Of a stretch of 49,938 nt of DNA, positions 1-8,227 are shown in pieces; position 1 is the stretch's first letter, and each line of letters begins with the position of its first letter. The position numbers and the translations under genes were made by a program. The notes beneath the pieces were generated by a model. That model saw only the letters and a program-made list of their open reading frames with translations, did not search any database and was not told where the DNA came from. The DNA comes from Desulfuromonadaceae bacterium. Its GTDB lineage: Bacteria > Desulfobacterota > Desulfuromonadia > Desulfuromonadales > Desulfuromonadaceae. The DNA lies in contig JAFGXV010000027.1 of assembly GCA_016936455.1 (NCBI GenBank), positions 1 through 49,938 of the forward strand, in the 5' to 3' direction.

Positions 1-81
1 GAGGAGGTAGGATTCGAACCCACGGAACTTTCGTTCAACGGTTTTCAAGACCGCCGCCTTAAACCACTCGGCCACTCCTCC
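1..81 (-). tRNA. tRNA-Ser (anticodon UGA), 3' end cut by window edge
   Basis: The reverse complement folds as a class II tRNA: 7-nt acceptor strand GGAGGAG, D-arm, anticodon loop CTTGAAA giving anticodon TGA, a long variable arm with the stem GAAC-GAAA-GTTC, and a T-arm with GGTTCGAATCC. The long variable arm and the anticodon identify serine (UCN codons). The last acceptor base and the discriminator lie beyond position 1, so the gene is complete except for about two bases. It starts only 6 nt after the serS stop codon and is probably co-transcribed with serS and released by processing. Confidence 0.95.
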
Positions 82-87
82 GAAGCT

Positions 88-1362
88 TTATTGACCTGTA
101 ATCCGCTCCAGCCCGCCCATGTAGGCACGCAGCACCTCGGGTACCACGACACTGCCGTCCGCCTGCTGATAGTTTTCCAATATCGCCAGCAGGGTCCGGC
201 CAACGGCCAGCCCGGAACCGTTGAGCGTATGCACCAGTTCCGCTTTGGCACCATCCTGTGGCCGATAGCGTATCGCGGCACGGCGGGCCTGGAAATCGCG
301 GAAATTGGAGCAGGAAGAAATCTCGCGATAAAGCCCCTGCCCCGGCAGCCAGACTTCGATATCGAAGGTCCGAGCAGCGGAAAAACCAATATCACCCGTG
401 CACAGATCAACCACCCGGTAGGGCAGCTTCAGCTGCTGTAGCACCGTTTCGGCGTGCCCCAGCAGTTTCGCCAGCTCAGCATCCGATTCTTCGGGCCGAA
501 CAAATTTCACCAGCTCAACCTTGTTGAACTGGTGCTGGCGAATCAGGCCACGGGTATCACGGCCATGGGCACCGGCTTCTTTGCGAAAGCACGGGGTGTA
601 GGCCGTGTAGTTCAGGGGCAGTTGATCTGCGGCCAGGATCTCGTCTCGGTGAATGTTGGTCACCGGCACTTCAGCCGTCGGTATCAGAAAATAATCCGGC
701 CCCTCGACGTGGAACAGGTCTTCCTCAAACTTGGGCAGTTGCCCCGTCCCGGTCATGGAGTCTCTGTTTACCATAAAGGGTGGAAGCATTTCAACATATT
801 TGTGCTGCTCGGTATGCAGATCGAGCATGAAGTTGATCAGCGCCCGCTCCAGCCGTGCACCGGCCCCTTTATACAGAGTAAAACGCGCACCGGTCAGCTT
901 GACGCCACGCTCGAAATCAAGGATATCGAGACCTTCGCCGATGTCCCAGTGGGCTTTGGGCTCGAACGCAAACGACGGCTTTTCACCCCATACCCGCACC
1001 TCAACATTGTCCTCTTCACTGCTACCGACTGGACAGTCCTCATGCGGCAGGTTGGGGACGGTCATCAGGATCGCCTGCAGGTCATCATTAACCTGGCGCA
1101 GCTTATCATCCAGGGACTTGATCTGCGCTGACACGTCTTTCATGCGGACAATTTCGTCCTTGACCTGACTCTTGTCCTTGGTCTGGCCAATCAGGGCCGA
1201 GACGCGATTTTTTTCGGCCTTCAGCGTCTCGGACTGACCGAGCAGGTCGCGCCGCTGGCGCTCCAGCTCGCGAAAATTCGTCAGATCAATGGCCCCGCCT
1301 CGGGTCGCCAAGCGCTGCTCCGCCTGTTCCAGGTGATCACGCAGGTATTTCAGATCAAGCAT
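88..1362 (-). CDS. serS: Seryl-tRNA synthetase
   Basis: Cytoplasmic class II synthetase that charges tRNA-Ser with serine (and tRNA-Sec where present). The 424-residue product has the usual family length. Residues 1-100 form the charged N-terminal helical arm ([10 protein letters not shown]...). The catalytic core shows TAEVP at 229-233, motif 2 FRKEAG at 259-264, and motif 3 near the C-terminus (GLAVGRTL). The start is set at 1362 rather than the longer frame opening at 1425, because MLDLKYLRD is the conserved N-terminus and a good AGGAGAG ribosome site lies just upstream. The gene ends 6 nt before the tRNA-Ser, its own substrate. An HD-domain gene lies 56 nt upstream on the same strand. Confidence 0.97.
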   Translation of the reverse strand: MLDLKYLRDHLEQAEQRLATRGGAIDLTNFRELERQRRDLLGQSETLKAEKNRVSALIGQTKDKSQVKDEIVRMKDVSAQIKSLDDKLRQVNDDLQAILMTVPNLPHEDCPVGSSEEDNVEVRVWGEKPSFAFEPKAHWDIGEGLDILDFERGVKLTGARFTLYKGAGARLERALINFMLDLHTEQHKYVEMLPPFMVNRDSMTGTGQLPKFEEDLFHVEGPDYFLIPTAEVPVTNIHRDEILAADQLPLNYTAYTPCFRKEAGAHGRDTRGLIRQHQFNKVELVKFVRPEESDAELAKLLGHAETVLQQLKLPYRVVDLCTGDIGFSAARTFDIEVWLPGQGLYREISSCSNFRDFQARRAAIRYRPQDGAKAELVHTLNGSGLAVGRTLLAILENYQQADGSVVVPEVLRAYMGGLERITGQ

Positions 1363-1418
1363 CAGGCCCTCTCCTTTTATCGGTTGGACAATTTGCACAA
1401 ATGAAGCCGGACAGACTC

Positions 1419-2057
1419 CTAACACTTCTTGTCCGGCCCGTCAACCCCCTGTTCCGGCTCGGTATCCGCGATGGCCGCTTCCGCAACTTTGCCGTGCACC
1501 CACCAGTCGGAATCGCCATGAAACCACCAGCGGCTCGAATCCGTCGTCCAGATGGTCTCAGCCAGCTGGCGGGCCAGCTCGGTCTGTAACCGCCGGACGG
1601 CGAAGGGATACCACTCATCCGCATAGCGATTGCCCAGATCCTTGTACTCCTTCAGAGCCAGTATCATCTCCAACTGATCGGCATCGTGCGCCAGGCGCGC
1701 TTCAGGGCTTTCCTTGTCGATAAATTCCGTCAGCAAACGCCGGTAATCGTCGCCAAAGGGCAGCGTCTGGGCCAGATCGTCGATGGCCTTGTGCTCATCC
1801 GCCTTGACATAGGCCTTGTTGACGTAATTCAGATCGCCAATCCGCGCCTCGGGTACATCATGAAACAGACACATGGTGACCACCTGGGCGGCATCGACGT
1901 CCCCGGACAGTTTGGCCAGGGTATAACCGATCATGGCGGTGCGAAAGGAATGCTCGGCCACCGACTCGGCTCCCGAACCCAGAAACTGGAACCCGCTGCG
2001 CGGTGTTTTCTTGAGCATGCCGACTTCGAACAGAAAATTGGCAATATTTTTCATCAT
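1419..2057 (-). CDS. HD-domain 5'-deoxynucleotidase, YfbR-like
   Basis: Metal-dependent phosphohydrolase of the HD superfamily, closest in layout to YfbR, which dephosphorylates deoxynucleoside 5'-monophosphates in the cytoplasm. The 212-residue product shows the metal ligands H36 (in SVAEHSFR), H66-D67 (in LFHDVPEA) and D125 (in AHDADQLE), in the order expected for H...HD...D. The last 30 or so residues are acidic and unlike the family core. AGGAG precedes a double ATG (2057/2054); either could be the start. It follows the transporter gene by only 6 nt, so the two are probably co-transcribed. Family assignment is firm; substrate is inferred. Confidence 0.85.
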   Translation of the reverse strand: MMKNIANFLFEVGMLKKTPRSGFQFLGSGAESVAEHSFRTAMIGYTLAKLSGDVDAAQVVTMCLFHDVPEARIGDLNYVNKAYVKADEHKAIDDLAQTLPFGDDYRRLLTEFIDKESPEARLAHDADQLEMILALKEYKDLGNRYADEWYPFAVRRLQTELARQLAETIWTTDSSRWWFHGDSDWWVHGKVAEAAIADTEPEQGVDGPDKKC

Positions 2058-2063
2058 GATCTC

Positions 2064-2939
2064 CTACCCTCCCAGCCGGATCAGAAACACGCCACCCACA
2101 ATCAGCAGCGCGCCGGCAAAACGCATGCGCCCTGAGGATTCACCCAAAAACAGGACCCCTGTCAGCACCCCGAACAGCAGACTGACCTGTCGCACTGGCA
2201 CGGCATAACTGACCGGGGCCAGACTCAAGCCATAGCGAAAGCTGACAAAGGATCCCAACATCACCGGCCCGGACCACAAAATCAGATTGCGATTGCGCTG
2301 CCAGACCGTCAGAATCCGGCCACGGAAGCGTGAACGACACAGGTTCGCGCTCATCATCAGCAACATGATCATCACCAGCAGATAGGTAAAATGCAGCGGC
2401 GGATAACAGCTGACCCCGGTTTTATCGAGAACCGACCCCACGGAATAGATGAACCCGGCGGCCAGAGCCGATTGCACCGACTTCTGACGCAGATTGTAAA
2501 AAGGACGCAACAGCTGCGCCAGGGAGAGGTTGGGTAGCTGGACCGTGTAGGCCCCGGCAATAATACACAAAATTCCCACCCCACCCCAAACGCTGAGTCG
2601 CTCACCGAGCAGCAGCACTCCCCACAGGGGAACATAGAGGGTCGAAGTCTGGGACAGCGGATAGGTCAGCGACAGATCTCCCTCGCGAAATGCCCGGCCA
2701 TTGAACAGATGGTAGAGCACAAAACAGAGCGCTGCTGCCGTGGCGGCCAGCCAGACCTTGATCGTCGGCACGGGAAAATCCTGCGGCATGCCATACACCA
2801 ACGGCTGAAACAACAGTCCGGAGGCAACAAACATCCACCAGATGAAAACCGTCTTGTCACTGCTGCGCTTGACCAGAACATTCCACCACGCGTGCATCAG
2901 GGCTGAAAAAATAATAAAACCCAGCGCAACATAACTCAT
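2064..2939 (-). CDS. EamA-family (DMT) membrane transporter
   Basis: A 291-residue, very hydrophobic protein with about ten predicted membrane spans arranged as two EamA-like halves, typical of drug/metabolite transporters that export small metabolites or amino acids from the cytoplasm. Visible hallmarks are the proline- and glycine-rich span ends (LTYPLSQTSTLYVPLWG around residues 90-110, and the matching LAPVSYAVPVRQVSLLFG in the second half) and the LGE segments after them. CAGGAGAG sits a few bases upstream of the start. It is transcribed away from the PATAN-HDOD gene, with about 125 nt between the two starts. Substrate cannot be read from the sequence. Confidence 0.85.
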   Translation of the reverse strand: MSYVALGFIIFSALMHAWWNVLVKRSSDKTVFIWWMFVASGLLFQPLVYGMPQDFPVPTIKVWLAATAAALCFVLYHLFNGRAFREGDLSLTYPLSQTSTLYVPLWGVLLLGERLSVWGGVGILCIIAGAYTVQLPNLSLAQLLRPFYNLRQKSVQSALAAGFIYSVGSVLDKTGVSCYPPLHFTYLLVMIMLLMMSANLCRSRFRGRILTVWQRNRNLILWSGPVMLGSFVSFRYGLSLAPVSYAVPVRQVSLLFGVLTGVLFLGESSGRMRFAGALLIVGGVFLIRLGG

Positions 2940-3065
2940 CGGGCTCTCCTGCGACAGCGGCCAATGCCAGGCCTGACAAAAACAGACGCTGATGGCTGTT
3001 CAGGGCCATCAATAACTGCTATGATGAAAAAGACTTTAAGGAATCAGGAGAAAGGAAGTTCTGCA

Positions 3066-4334
3066 ATGGATACGCTGAACGGCTCTCTCAGTCAAATCTC
3101 CCTGCCGGAACTGCTGCGCCAGTGCGCCAATCAGCAGAAGAGTGGCACACTCGCCCTGAATCAGGCGGGCGTCTATAAACGTCTCTATTTTGACGCCGGG
3201 AAGCTGATTTATATCACCTCAAACAAAAGCGGGGAGCGCGTCGGTGAATTTCTGGTTCAACGGGGCGACCTGACCCGTTCCTGGGCCGGGTTTCTGCTCA
3301 AAGACAGTCAGCGCAACGGGATCGGCTTCACCAGCAGCCTGCTGAAAAAAAATATCTTCGACCCAAAGCGCCTGAAAAAAGCGCTTTCAGAGCTGGCGAC
3401 CACAATTCTGGCCGACGCGATGAGCTGGACACGCGGAACCTTTGAATTCAACGAAACCCTTCCCCCTCAGGTTCTTGAGGGCCCGGTTCAGATCAGTGAA
3501 GAAGACGCCTTGGCCAAGGTTCTGGCCATGGGGACCAGCCACGTCACCTCGGATGAAGAGATTCTGCGTGATCTGGCGCGTAAAATCAGCCAGCACAGCC
3601 TCAATCTGCCTCTCCTTCCGGTCCGCTCGCGCAAGCTCTCCTCCCTGGCCCTGGAAGGCGGACAGCCCGATGAAATTTTCAGAATGGTGCGCAATGACCA
3701 GATTCTGACCGGTTTTCTGCTGCGCGTTCTCAACTCCGGCACCGCCATTACCGCCCAGAAATGCGAGACCCTGCGCCAGGCTGCGGAGCTCTATTCGCCG
3801 GACCACCTGCTGGGAATCATCCATGCCAAAGCGGCAACAGCCCTGCAGCCATCACAACCGGAGACCGCCTGTCAACTGCTGCAACACGCGCTGCGCTGTG
3901 CCTGCCTGTCAGAACAGATCGCTGCGCAGCTCGGTGAAGACGATCAGCTGGCCTACACCTGCGGCTTGCTGCACAATATCGGAAAAATTCTTCTTCTGGA
4001 GTTGCTGAGTGACGATCAGACCGCCAAAGACAAACGGCTGCAGCTGATTCAGAAGTTCCACCAGAACGCCGGGGCCCTGCTCGCGCGACGCTGGAATCTG
4101 GCCCCGGAAATTCACACCGTCATCAAGCACTACCAGAACCCGCTGGAAGCCAAGGAGTTCCAGAGCATGGCGGAAATCGCCTACCTGAGCCACTCCCTGC
4201 TACGGGACACCAGCAAGATCGAAACCTATCGCAAAAACTGCCCCACTATTCGTTTCGGACAACTCGACATTGAGGCCTTAAAAAACAATCTACCGCTGAT
4301 CGACGAAATCGTCGCTGGCTGCTTCGGCTGCTAG
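3066..4334 (+). CDS. DUF4388 (PATAN) and HDOD domain regulatory protein
   Basis: A 422-residue cytoplasmic protein in two parts. Residues 1-150 match the PATAN/DUF4388 pattern (MDTLNGSLSQISLPELL, then SGTLAL, then YFDAGKLIY), a small adaptor domain common in deltaproteobacterial signalling proteins. Residues 185-390 match an HDOD domain: LPLLPVRSRKL, a NDQILTGFLLRVLNS segment, the CGLLHNIGKILL turn and a late HYQNP. HDOD domains resemble HD hydrolases but usually lack catalysis and act in signal output. The start is placed at MDTLNG because AGGAGAAAGGAAG precedes it; the frame stays open upstream but that part is not conserved-looking. It converges on rnd with an 18-nt gap. The process it regulates is unknown. 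Confidence 0.85.
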   Translation: MDTLNGSLSQISLPELLRQCANQQKSGTLALNQAGVYKRLYFDAGKLIYITSNKSGERVGEFLVQRGDLTRSWAGFLLKDSQRNGIGFTSSLLKKNIFDPKRLKKALSELATTILADAMSWTRGTFEFNETLPPQVLEGPVQISEEDALAKVLAMGTSHVTSDEEILRDLARKISQHSLNLPLLPVRSRKLSSLALEGGQPDEIFRMVRNDQILTGFLLRVLNSGTAITAQKCETLRQAAELYSPDHLLGIIHAKAATALQPSQPETACQLLQHALRCACLSEQIAAQLGEDDQLAYTCGLLHNIGKILLLELLSDDQTAKDKRLQLIQKFHQNAGALLARRWNLAPEIHTVIKHYQNPLEAKEFQSMAEIAYLSHSLLRDTSKIETYRKNCPTIRFGQLDIEALKNNLPLIDEIVAGCFGC

Positions 4335-4352
4335 CGACAACCTGCTCCCTCG

Positions 4353-5477
4353 CTATTCTCCCAACTGAGCCAGGATTTCGTCCCCGAGCACTTCCTGCTG
4401 CCAGCCCTTCATCCCGGGCAGGGCTGCCAGCGCTCCGTGCGACCGAGGGACCCCGTAGGCAATGCGCTCCAGCAGACTGTTATTGATCAGAATTCCCGCC
4501 TCAAGTTGCAACGCCTCCGCTTTTTCCGCGCGCCATTTCTTCAGTGTCGTCAGTCTCTTTTCTGCAAGCGGGTCACGCGCTTTGCGTTCGCCCCGGGGGA
4601 ACACCGGCCAGGAGGCAGGGGACTGTTCCAGCGCCCGAGCGACTTCCCGAACCAACGCGCCGCCGTAGCGCTGGCGCAGCTTTGGCACCAGTTCAGCTAC
4701 CTGTTCCAGCATGATCTCATCTGTCGGGCAGTTCTGGGCCAGAGCCAGAATCGCCTTGTTATCCAGCACCTTGTAGGGTGGACAGTCCCTGCGCTCGGCC
4801 TCGCGATCGCGCCAGTGCAGCAACTGCTCAGCCACCGCCAGTCCACGTCGCGGCAGCAGTGCTGCTCCCTTCAACCGCAAGAATAAAGGTCCTTCCTGCA
4901 ACTGAAATCGCCCTTGCTGCAGCAAGCTGAACTCTTCAGCAGCCCAGCTCATGCGTCCCTTTTCTTCCAGGCGCTGTTTGAGCAGAATCATCAGGCGCTC
5001 CAGATAACGGGTATCGTCTGCCGCGTAGCGCAGCATTTTTTCCGGCAGCGGGCGCTGGGACCAGTCCGCCCGCTGGCAACTCTTGTCGAGTTCCACGGCA
5101 AAATACTTCTTCAGCACGTCTGCCAGGCCAACCCGCTCCTCGCCCAGCAGCTGGCTCGCCACCATGGTGTCGAACAATCCTTTGACCTCAATCGCAAAAT
5201 CGCGCGCCAGACAGCGCACATCGTAATCGGCCGCATGGAAAATCTTGCAGATGGCTTCGTCGGCAAAAAATGGTTTCAGTGGCGACAGGTCGGCCCCGGC
5301 CAAAGGATCGAGCAACAGGGTCTCATCCTGCCAGGTAAACTGCAACAGGCAGACTTTTTCCTGATAGGAATGCATGGAGTCTGCCTCCAGATCAACAGCC
5401 ACCACGGGCTGCGCGATCAGAGTCCGGGCCAGATTCGCCACCTCGCCAGAGGTGGTTAAAAGCGGAATTCGGGACAT
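4353..5477 (-). CDS. rnd: Ribonuclease D
   Basis: 3'-5' exoribonuclease that trims tRNA and other structured RNA 3' ends in the cytoplasm. The 374-residue protein starts with a DEDDy exonuclease domain: DLEADS near residue 30 (first D and E), DYDVRCLARD near 105 (second D), and YAADDTRYL near 170 (Y and last D). The C-terminal half contains two HRDC-like helical repeats, the usual RNase D layout. Length matches the E. coli enzyme (375). CAGGAGCAGG lies upstream of the ATG. It is the last gene of the run that includes hisC and mutY, 51 nt after mutY, with a small hairpin in that gap. Confidence 0.93.
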   Translation of the reverse strand: MSRIPLLTTSGEVANLARTLIAQPVVAVDLEADSMHSYQEKVCLLQFTWQDETLLLDPLAGADLSPLKPFFADEAICKIFHAADYDVRCLARDFAIEVKGLFDTMVASQLLGEERVGLADVLKKYFAVELDKSCQRADWSQRPLPEKMLRYAADDTRYLERLMILLKQRLEEKGRMSWAAEEFSLLQQGRFQLQEGPLFLRLKGAALLPRRGLAVAEQLLHWRDREAERRDCPPYKVLDNKAILALAQNCPTDEIMLEQVAELVPKLRQRYGGALVREVARALEQSPASWPVFPRGERKARDPLAEKRLTTLKKWRAEKAEALQLEAGILINNSLLERIAYGVPRSHGALAALPGMKGWQQEVLGDEILAQLGE

Positions 5478-5501
5478 AACATCCTGCTCCTGAGAAAGAA
5501 T

Positions 5502-5521
5502 GGTCGCTACGCACAGCGACC
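5502..5521 (-). terminator. Small hairpin between mutY and rnd
   Basis: GGTCGCT (5502-5508) pairs perfectly with AGCGACC (5515-5521) around a 6-nt loop, immediately after the mutY stop codon in the direction of transcription. Only a mixed T/C stretch follows, so it is at best a weak or partial terminator, or an RNA-stability element. Confidence 0.35.
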
Positions 5522-5528
5522 TTGATCA

Positions 5529-6590
5529 TCACATCACATCCAGCAACGGCAGGATTTTTCCGTGGCTGCCGTGCAGCGGCCAGCCCGCCACCTCGGAACG
5601 GGGAATCCAGCGCCGTTTTTCTGCGGACGCCAGCTCAAAGAACGACTCAATTCGCAGGTGGTAGACACTGACGATCACCTGAAAATGGCTGTAAACGTGT
5701 CGTACCTGGCCCAGCAGCCGCAACGGTCCGGCAGGACAGGCCAGCTCCTGCTGCAGGGCGGCCACCTCGTGCTCCTCGTCCTGAACCTGCTCAGACGGCC
5801 GACAGGGAAACTCCCACAGCCCGCCCAGCATGCCCGTCAAAGGCCGCTGGCGCACCATCAGCCCGGCAGGCGATTCAATCACCAGCGCCACCTCGTAGCG
5901 CAGCGGCACGGCCTTGCGCGGGGTTTTCAGCGGCAACTGCTGCTCCAGCCCCAGCTGGCGCGCCCGACAGCATTGCCCGACCGGGCAGCGATCGCACTGC
6001 GGTTGGCGCGGGGTGCAGATCAGCGCCCCCAAATCCATGATGGCCTGAGCATAGTCATGGGCCGCGCCCTCCGGCGTCAACGACTCGGCCCAAGCCCACA
6101 GCTGTTTTTCCGCCTCGCGGCTGCGCGGCGGCTGCTGCAAAGCAAACAGGCGACACAGCACACGGCGCACATTGCCGTCGAGAATCACCCCCTTGCGATC
6201 AAAGGCAATGGAGCGGATGGCACCGGCAGTCGAGCGGCCGACGCCGGGCAAGGCCATCAGGTCGTCGAGATCAGAAGGAAAACAGCCGCCCATCGCCACG
6301 CGTTCTCGCACTTGGCGAGCTGCGGCGTGCAGGTTGCGGGCGCGGCTGTAGTAACCGAGCCCCGCCCACTGGGCGATGACGTCGTCGATGGAAGCCTCGG
6401 CCAACACCTGCAGGGTCGGGAAGCGCTCCAGAAAACGGGAATAATAACCGAGCACCGCCTGAACACCGGTCTGCTGCAGCATGATTTCCGACAGCCAGAT
6501 GCGATAGGGATCACGGGTCTGCCGCCACGGCAGGCTCCGCCCGCAGCGGCGATACCAGTCCAGCAGAGCCTGCTGGTAAGTCTCGATCAC
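5529..6590 (-). CDS. mutY: A/G-specific adenine DNA glycosylase
   Basis: Base-excision repair enzyme that removes adenine mispaired with 8-oxoguanine. The 353-residue reading (E. coli MutY has 350) shows the helix-hairpin-helix glycosylase fold with the catalytic Glu at about residue 35 in WLSEIMLQQT, LPGVGRSTAG, and the catalytic Asp in AIMDLGALIC. These are followed by the [4Fe-4S] cysteines C-x6-C-x2-C-x5-C (CTPRQPQCDRCPVGQCC) and a C-terminal NUDIX-like 8-oxoG recognition domain. I place the start at GTG 6590, giving an N-terminus that fits the family. An in-frame TTG at 6635, just after the hisC stop and with GGAG upstream, is a credible alternative. The ATG-started frame extending to 6803 overlaps hisC and is not supported. 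Confidence 0.92.
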   Translation of the reverse strand: MIETYQQALLDWYRRCGRSLPWRQTRDPYRIWLSEIMLQQTGVQAVLGYYSRFLERFPTLQVLAEASIDDVIAQWAGLGYYSRARNLHAAARQVRERVAMGGCFPSDLDDLMALPGVGRSTAGAIRSIAFDRKGVILDGNVRRVLCRLFALQQPPRSREAEKQLWAWAESLTPEGAAHDYAQAIMDLGALICTPRQPQCDRCPVGQCCRARQLGLEQQLPLKTPRKAVPLRYEVALVIESPAGLMVRQRPLTGMLGGLWEFPCRPSEQVQDEEHEVAALQQELACPAGPLRLLGQVRHVYSHFQVIVSVYHLRIESFFELASAEKRRWIPRSEVAGWPLHGSHGKILPLLDVM

Positions 6591-6636
6591 AAACGGACAA
6601 TCCAGCTCCGCTGTAGCCGCAGAAACAGTCCTCAAA

Positions 6637-7686
6637 TCAGGCCGACTCCAGCACCTTGAGCACGGCATCCATCTCGGCATCGGTCCCGATGGAGATACGT
6701 ACGCCATGGCGCAGCAGCGGATCGCTGAAATAGCGCACCAGAATCTTGTGCGCCTGTAGCGCCTCGAAAATACGCTGGCCATTGCCGTCGGCCGGGGCCA
6801 CAAACACGAAATTGGTCTGAGACGGGATTACCTGATAGCCGGCAACGCGCAGCCGTTCCGAAAAGCGCTCGCGCGTGGTGCACACCTGGGCCACGCGCTG
6901 GCGCAGATAGTCCTGATCGAGCAGCGCCGCCTCGGCTGCCACCAGGGCCAGCCGGTCGAGATGGTAATGATCGCGGATCTTGTCCAGCGCCGCCACCACC
7001 TCGGGATGGGCAATCGCCAAACCAAGGCGCATGCCGGCCAGGGCATAACTCTTGGAAAAGGTGCGCGTCACCACCAGATTGGGATAGCGGTGCACCAAGT
7101 CCATAGCGCTGTGGTCAGCAAAATCGGCATAGGCTTCATCGACCACCAGCATGCCGCTGCAACGACAGGCCAGATCCTCAATCTCCGTCAGAGAAAAGGC
7201 AAAGCCGAGGGGCGCATTGGGGCTGGTAAGAAAAAACAGCTTGCCGTCATAGCGCTCGGGGAAATCGGCCAGCTTGTACTCCGCAGTCAAGGAGAAGGTA
7301 CGTGAACGCGCGCCCTGAATCTCGATCAGCGTGCCGTAGTAGGAGTAGGAGGGATGCACCCAGGCCACTTCCTCGCCCTCTCCGGCAAAAGCACGGATCA
7401 GGTTGTTGAGCAACTCGTCAGAGCCGTTGGCCATAATGACCCATTCGGGATCAAAACCATACAGCTCGGCAGAAATCTGCCGCGCCCGACGGCTGCCCGC
7501 ATCCGGATACTGACGCAGGCTGGCGCCGTTTTCACCCAGCTCCCTGCGGATCGCCTCCACCACCCGCGGCGACGGCGGATAGGGGTTTTCATTGGTATTG
7601 AGCTTGATCCACTGATCAGCATCCGGCGGTTGAAAACCGGGAACATAACCGGCCATTTCGGCGATATTTTTGCGCAAAGGAAGCAT
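6637..7686 (-). CDS. hisC: Histidinol-phosphate aminotransferase
   Basis: PLP-dependent class I/II aminotransferase that converts imidazole-acetol phosphate plus glutamate to histidinol phosphate in histidine synthesis. The 349-residue protein shows [12 protein letters not shown] at the N-terminus, the PLP-contacting region SPNAPLG at 155-161 (family usual NPNNPTG, so this site is variant), DEAYADF at 183-189, the Schiff-base Lys K212 in [10 protein letters not shown], and a C-terminal VRISIG for phosphate binding. AAGGAT precedes the ATG. It lies outside any his operon here, downstream of the menaquinone genes and of the DUF559 insertion. HisC-like enzymes also act on aromatic amino acids, so substrate breadth is open. 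Confidence 0.9.
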   Translation of the reverse strand: MLPLRKNIAEMAGYVPGFQPPDADQWIKLNTNENPYPPSPRVVEAIRRELGENGASLRQYPDAGSRRARQISAELYGFDPEWVIMANGSDELLNNLIRAFAGEGEEVAWVHPSYSYYGTLIEIQGARSRTFSLTAEYKLADFPERYDGKLFFLTSPNAPLGFAFSLTEIEDLACRCSGMLVVDEAYADFADHSAMDLVHRYPNLVVTRTFSKSYALAGMRLGLAIAHPEVVAALDKIRDHYHLDRLALVAAEAALLDQDYLRQRVAQVCTTRERFSERLRVAGYQVIPSQTNFVFVAPADGNGQRIFEALQAHKILVRYFSDPLLRHGVRISIGTDAEMDAVLKVLESA

Positions 7687-7750
7687 TGTTTTTTTATCCT
7701 TTTTAAAGTCTCCTCACCACAATCCTCTCGCCCAAGAAAAGGACTCAATC

Positions 7751-7796
7751 CCTTCTCCCTAAGGGAGAAGGTGCCCGAAGGGCGGATGAGGGGGAA
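7751..7796 (+). repeat. Left palindromic repeat flanking the DUF559 gene
   Basis: CCTTCTCCCT-A-AGGGAGAAGG is a perfect palindrome (7751-7771), followed by the small hairpin GCCC-GAA-GGGC and GGATGAGGGGGA. The same layout in inverted orientation occurs at 8168-8213 on the other side of the DUF559 gene. Confidence 0.85.
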
Positions 7797-7798
7797 CT

Positions 7799-8188
7799 TC
7801 AGCTTTTGGCTCTTTTCATCATCAGTTGAACAAATAATTCTTCCAACACATCTTCCGTAGCATTGAGAACATAATGGTTCCAAAATCGGACAACCCTAAT
7901 TCCTGCTCGAGCCAAAACGTGTGTACGTTCTTTATCATATAGCCGTTGCTCTTGCTCGTTGTGTCCACTTCCGTCAAGCTCAACGGCCAAAGACGCCTCT
8001 CGGCAATAAAAATCGAGAATATAACCCGCCAGTGGATGCTGCCTCCGAAACTTAAACCCGCAAAAACGCCGATCTCGCAAAATCCGCCAGAGCAGAGTTT
8101 CCGCATCGGTCTGTTGCTTGCGCAGTTCCCTGGCAAAAACAAGCAATTCAGCCGGAACAGTCAAAATCCCCCTCACCCGACGCTTCAC
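7799..8188 (-). CDS. DUF559 (Vsr-like endonuclease fold) protein
   Basis: A 129-residue protein of the DUF559 family, related to very-short-patch-repair and restriction-type nucleases. Visible pattern: an N-terminal helix (ARELRKQQTDAE), LLWRILRDRRFCGFKFRRQHPL, then the nuclease-like core YILDFYCREASLAVELDGSGH (positions about 56-76; acidic D and E-L-D spaced as in PD-(D/E)xK folds), and RVVRFWNHYVL. The start is GTG at 8188, which lies inside the flanking repeat, so the first residues (MKRRVRGI) are encoded by repeat DNA. It interrupts the mqnC-hisC run and is bracketed by inverted repeats. Biological role of the family is unsettled; nuclease activity is inferred from fold only. Confidence 0.85.
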   Translation of the reverse strand: MKRRVRGILTVPAELLVFARELRKQQTDAETLLWRILRDRRFCGFKFRRQHPLAGYILDFYCREASLAVELDGSGHNEQEQRLYDKERTHVLARAGIRVVRFWNHYVLNATEDVLEELFVQLMMKRAKS

Positions 8189-8213
8189 GCCACCCTCTCC
8201 CCAAGGGAGAGGG
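8168..8213 (-). repeat. Right palindromic repeat flanking the DUF559 gene
   Basis: Contains CCCTCTCCC-CAA-GGGAGAGGG, a perfect 9-bp stem (8193-8213), preceded by CCCCCTCACCCGACGCTTCA. Read on the minus strand it aligns with the left copy (stem, about 12 variable bases, then G(A/G)TGAGGGGGA), making the pair inverted repeats around the gene. The GTG start codon of the DUF559 gene lies within this copy. Confidence 0.85.
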
Positions 8214-8227
8214 AATTCCCAGCTTAA

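Noticed and set aside
5562..6659. 365-codon plus-strand frame opposite mutY
   Set aside because: Antisense shadow; mutY on the other strand has all catalytic and Fe-S residues.
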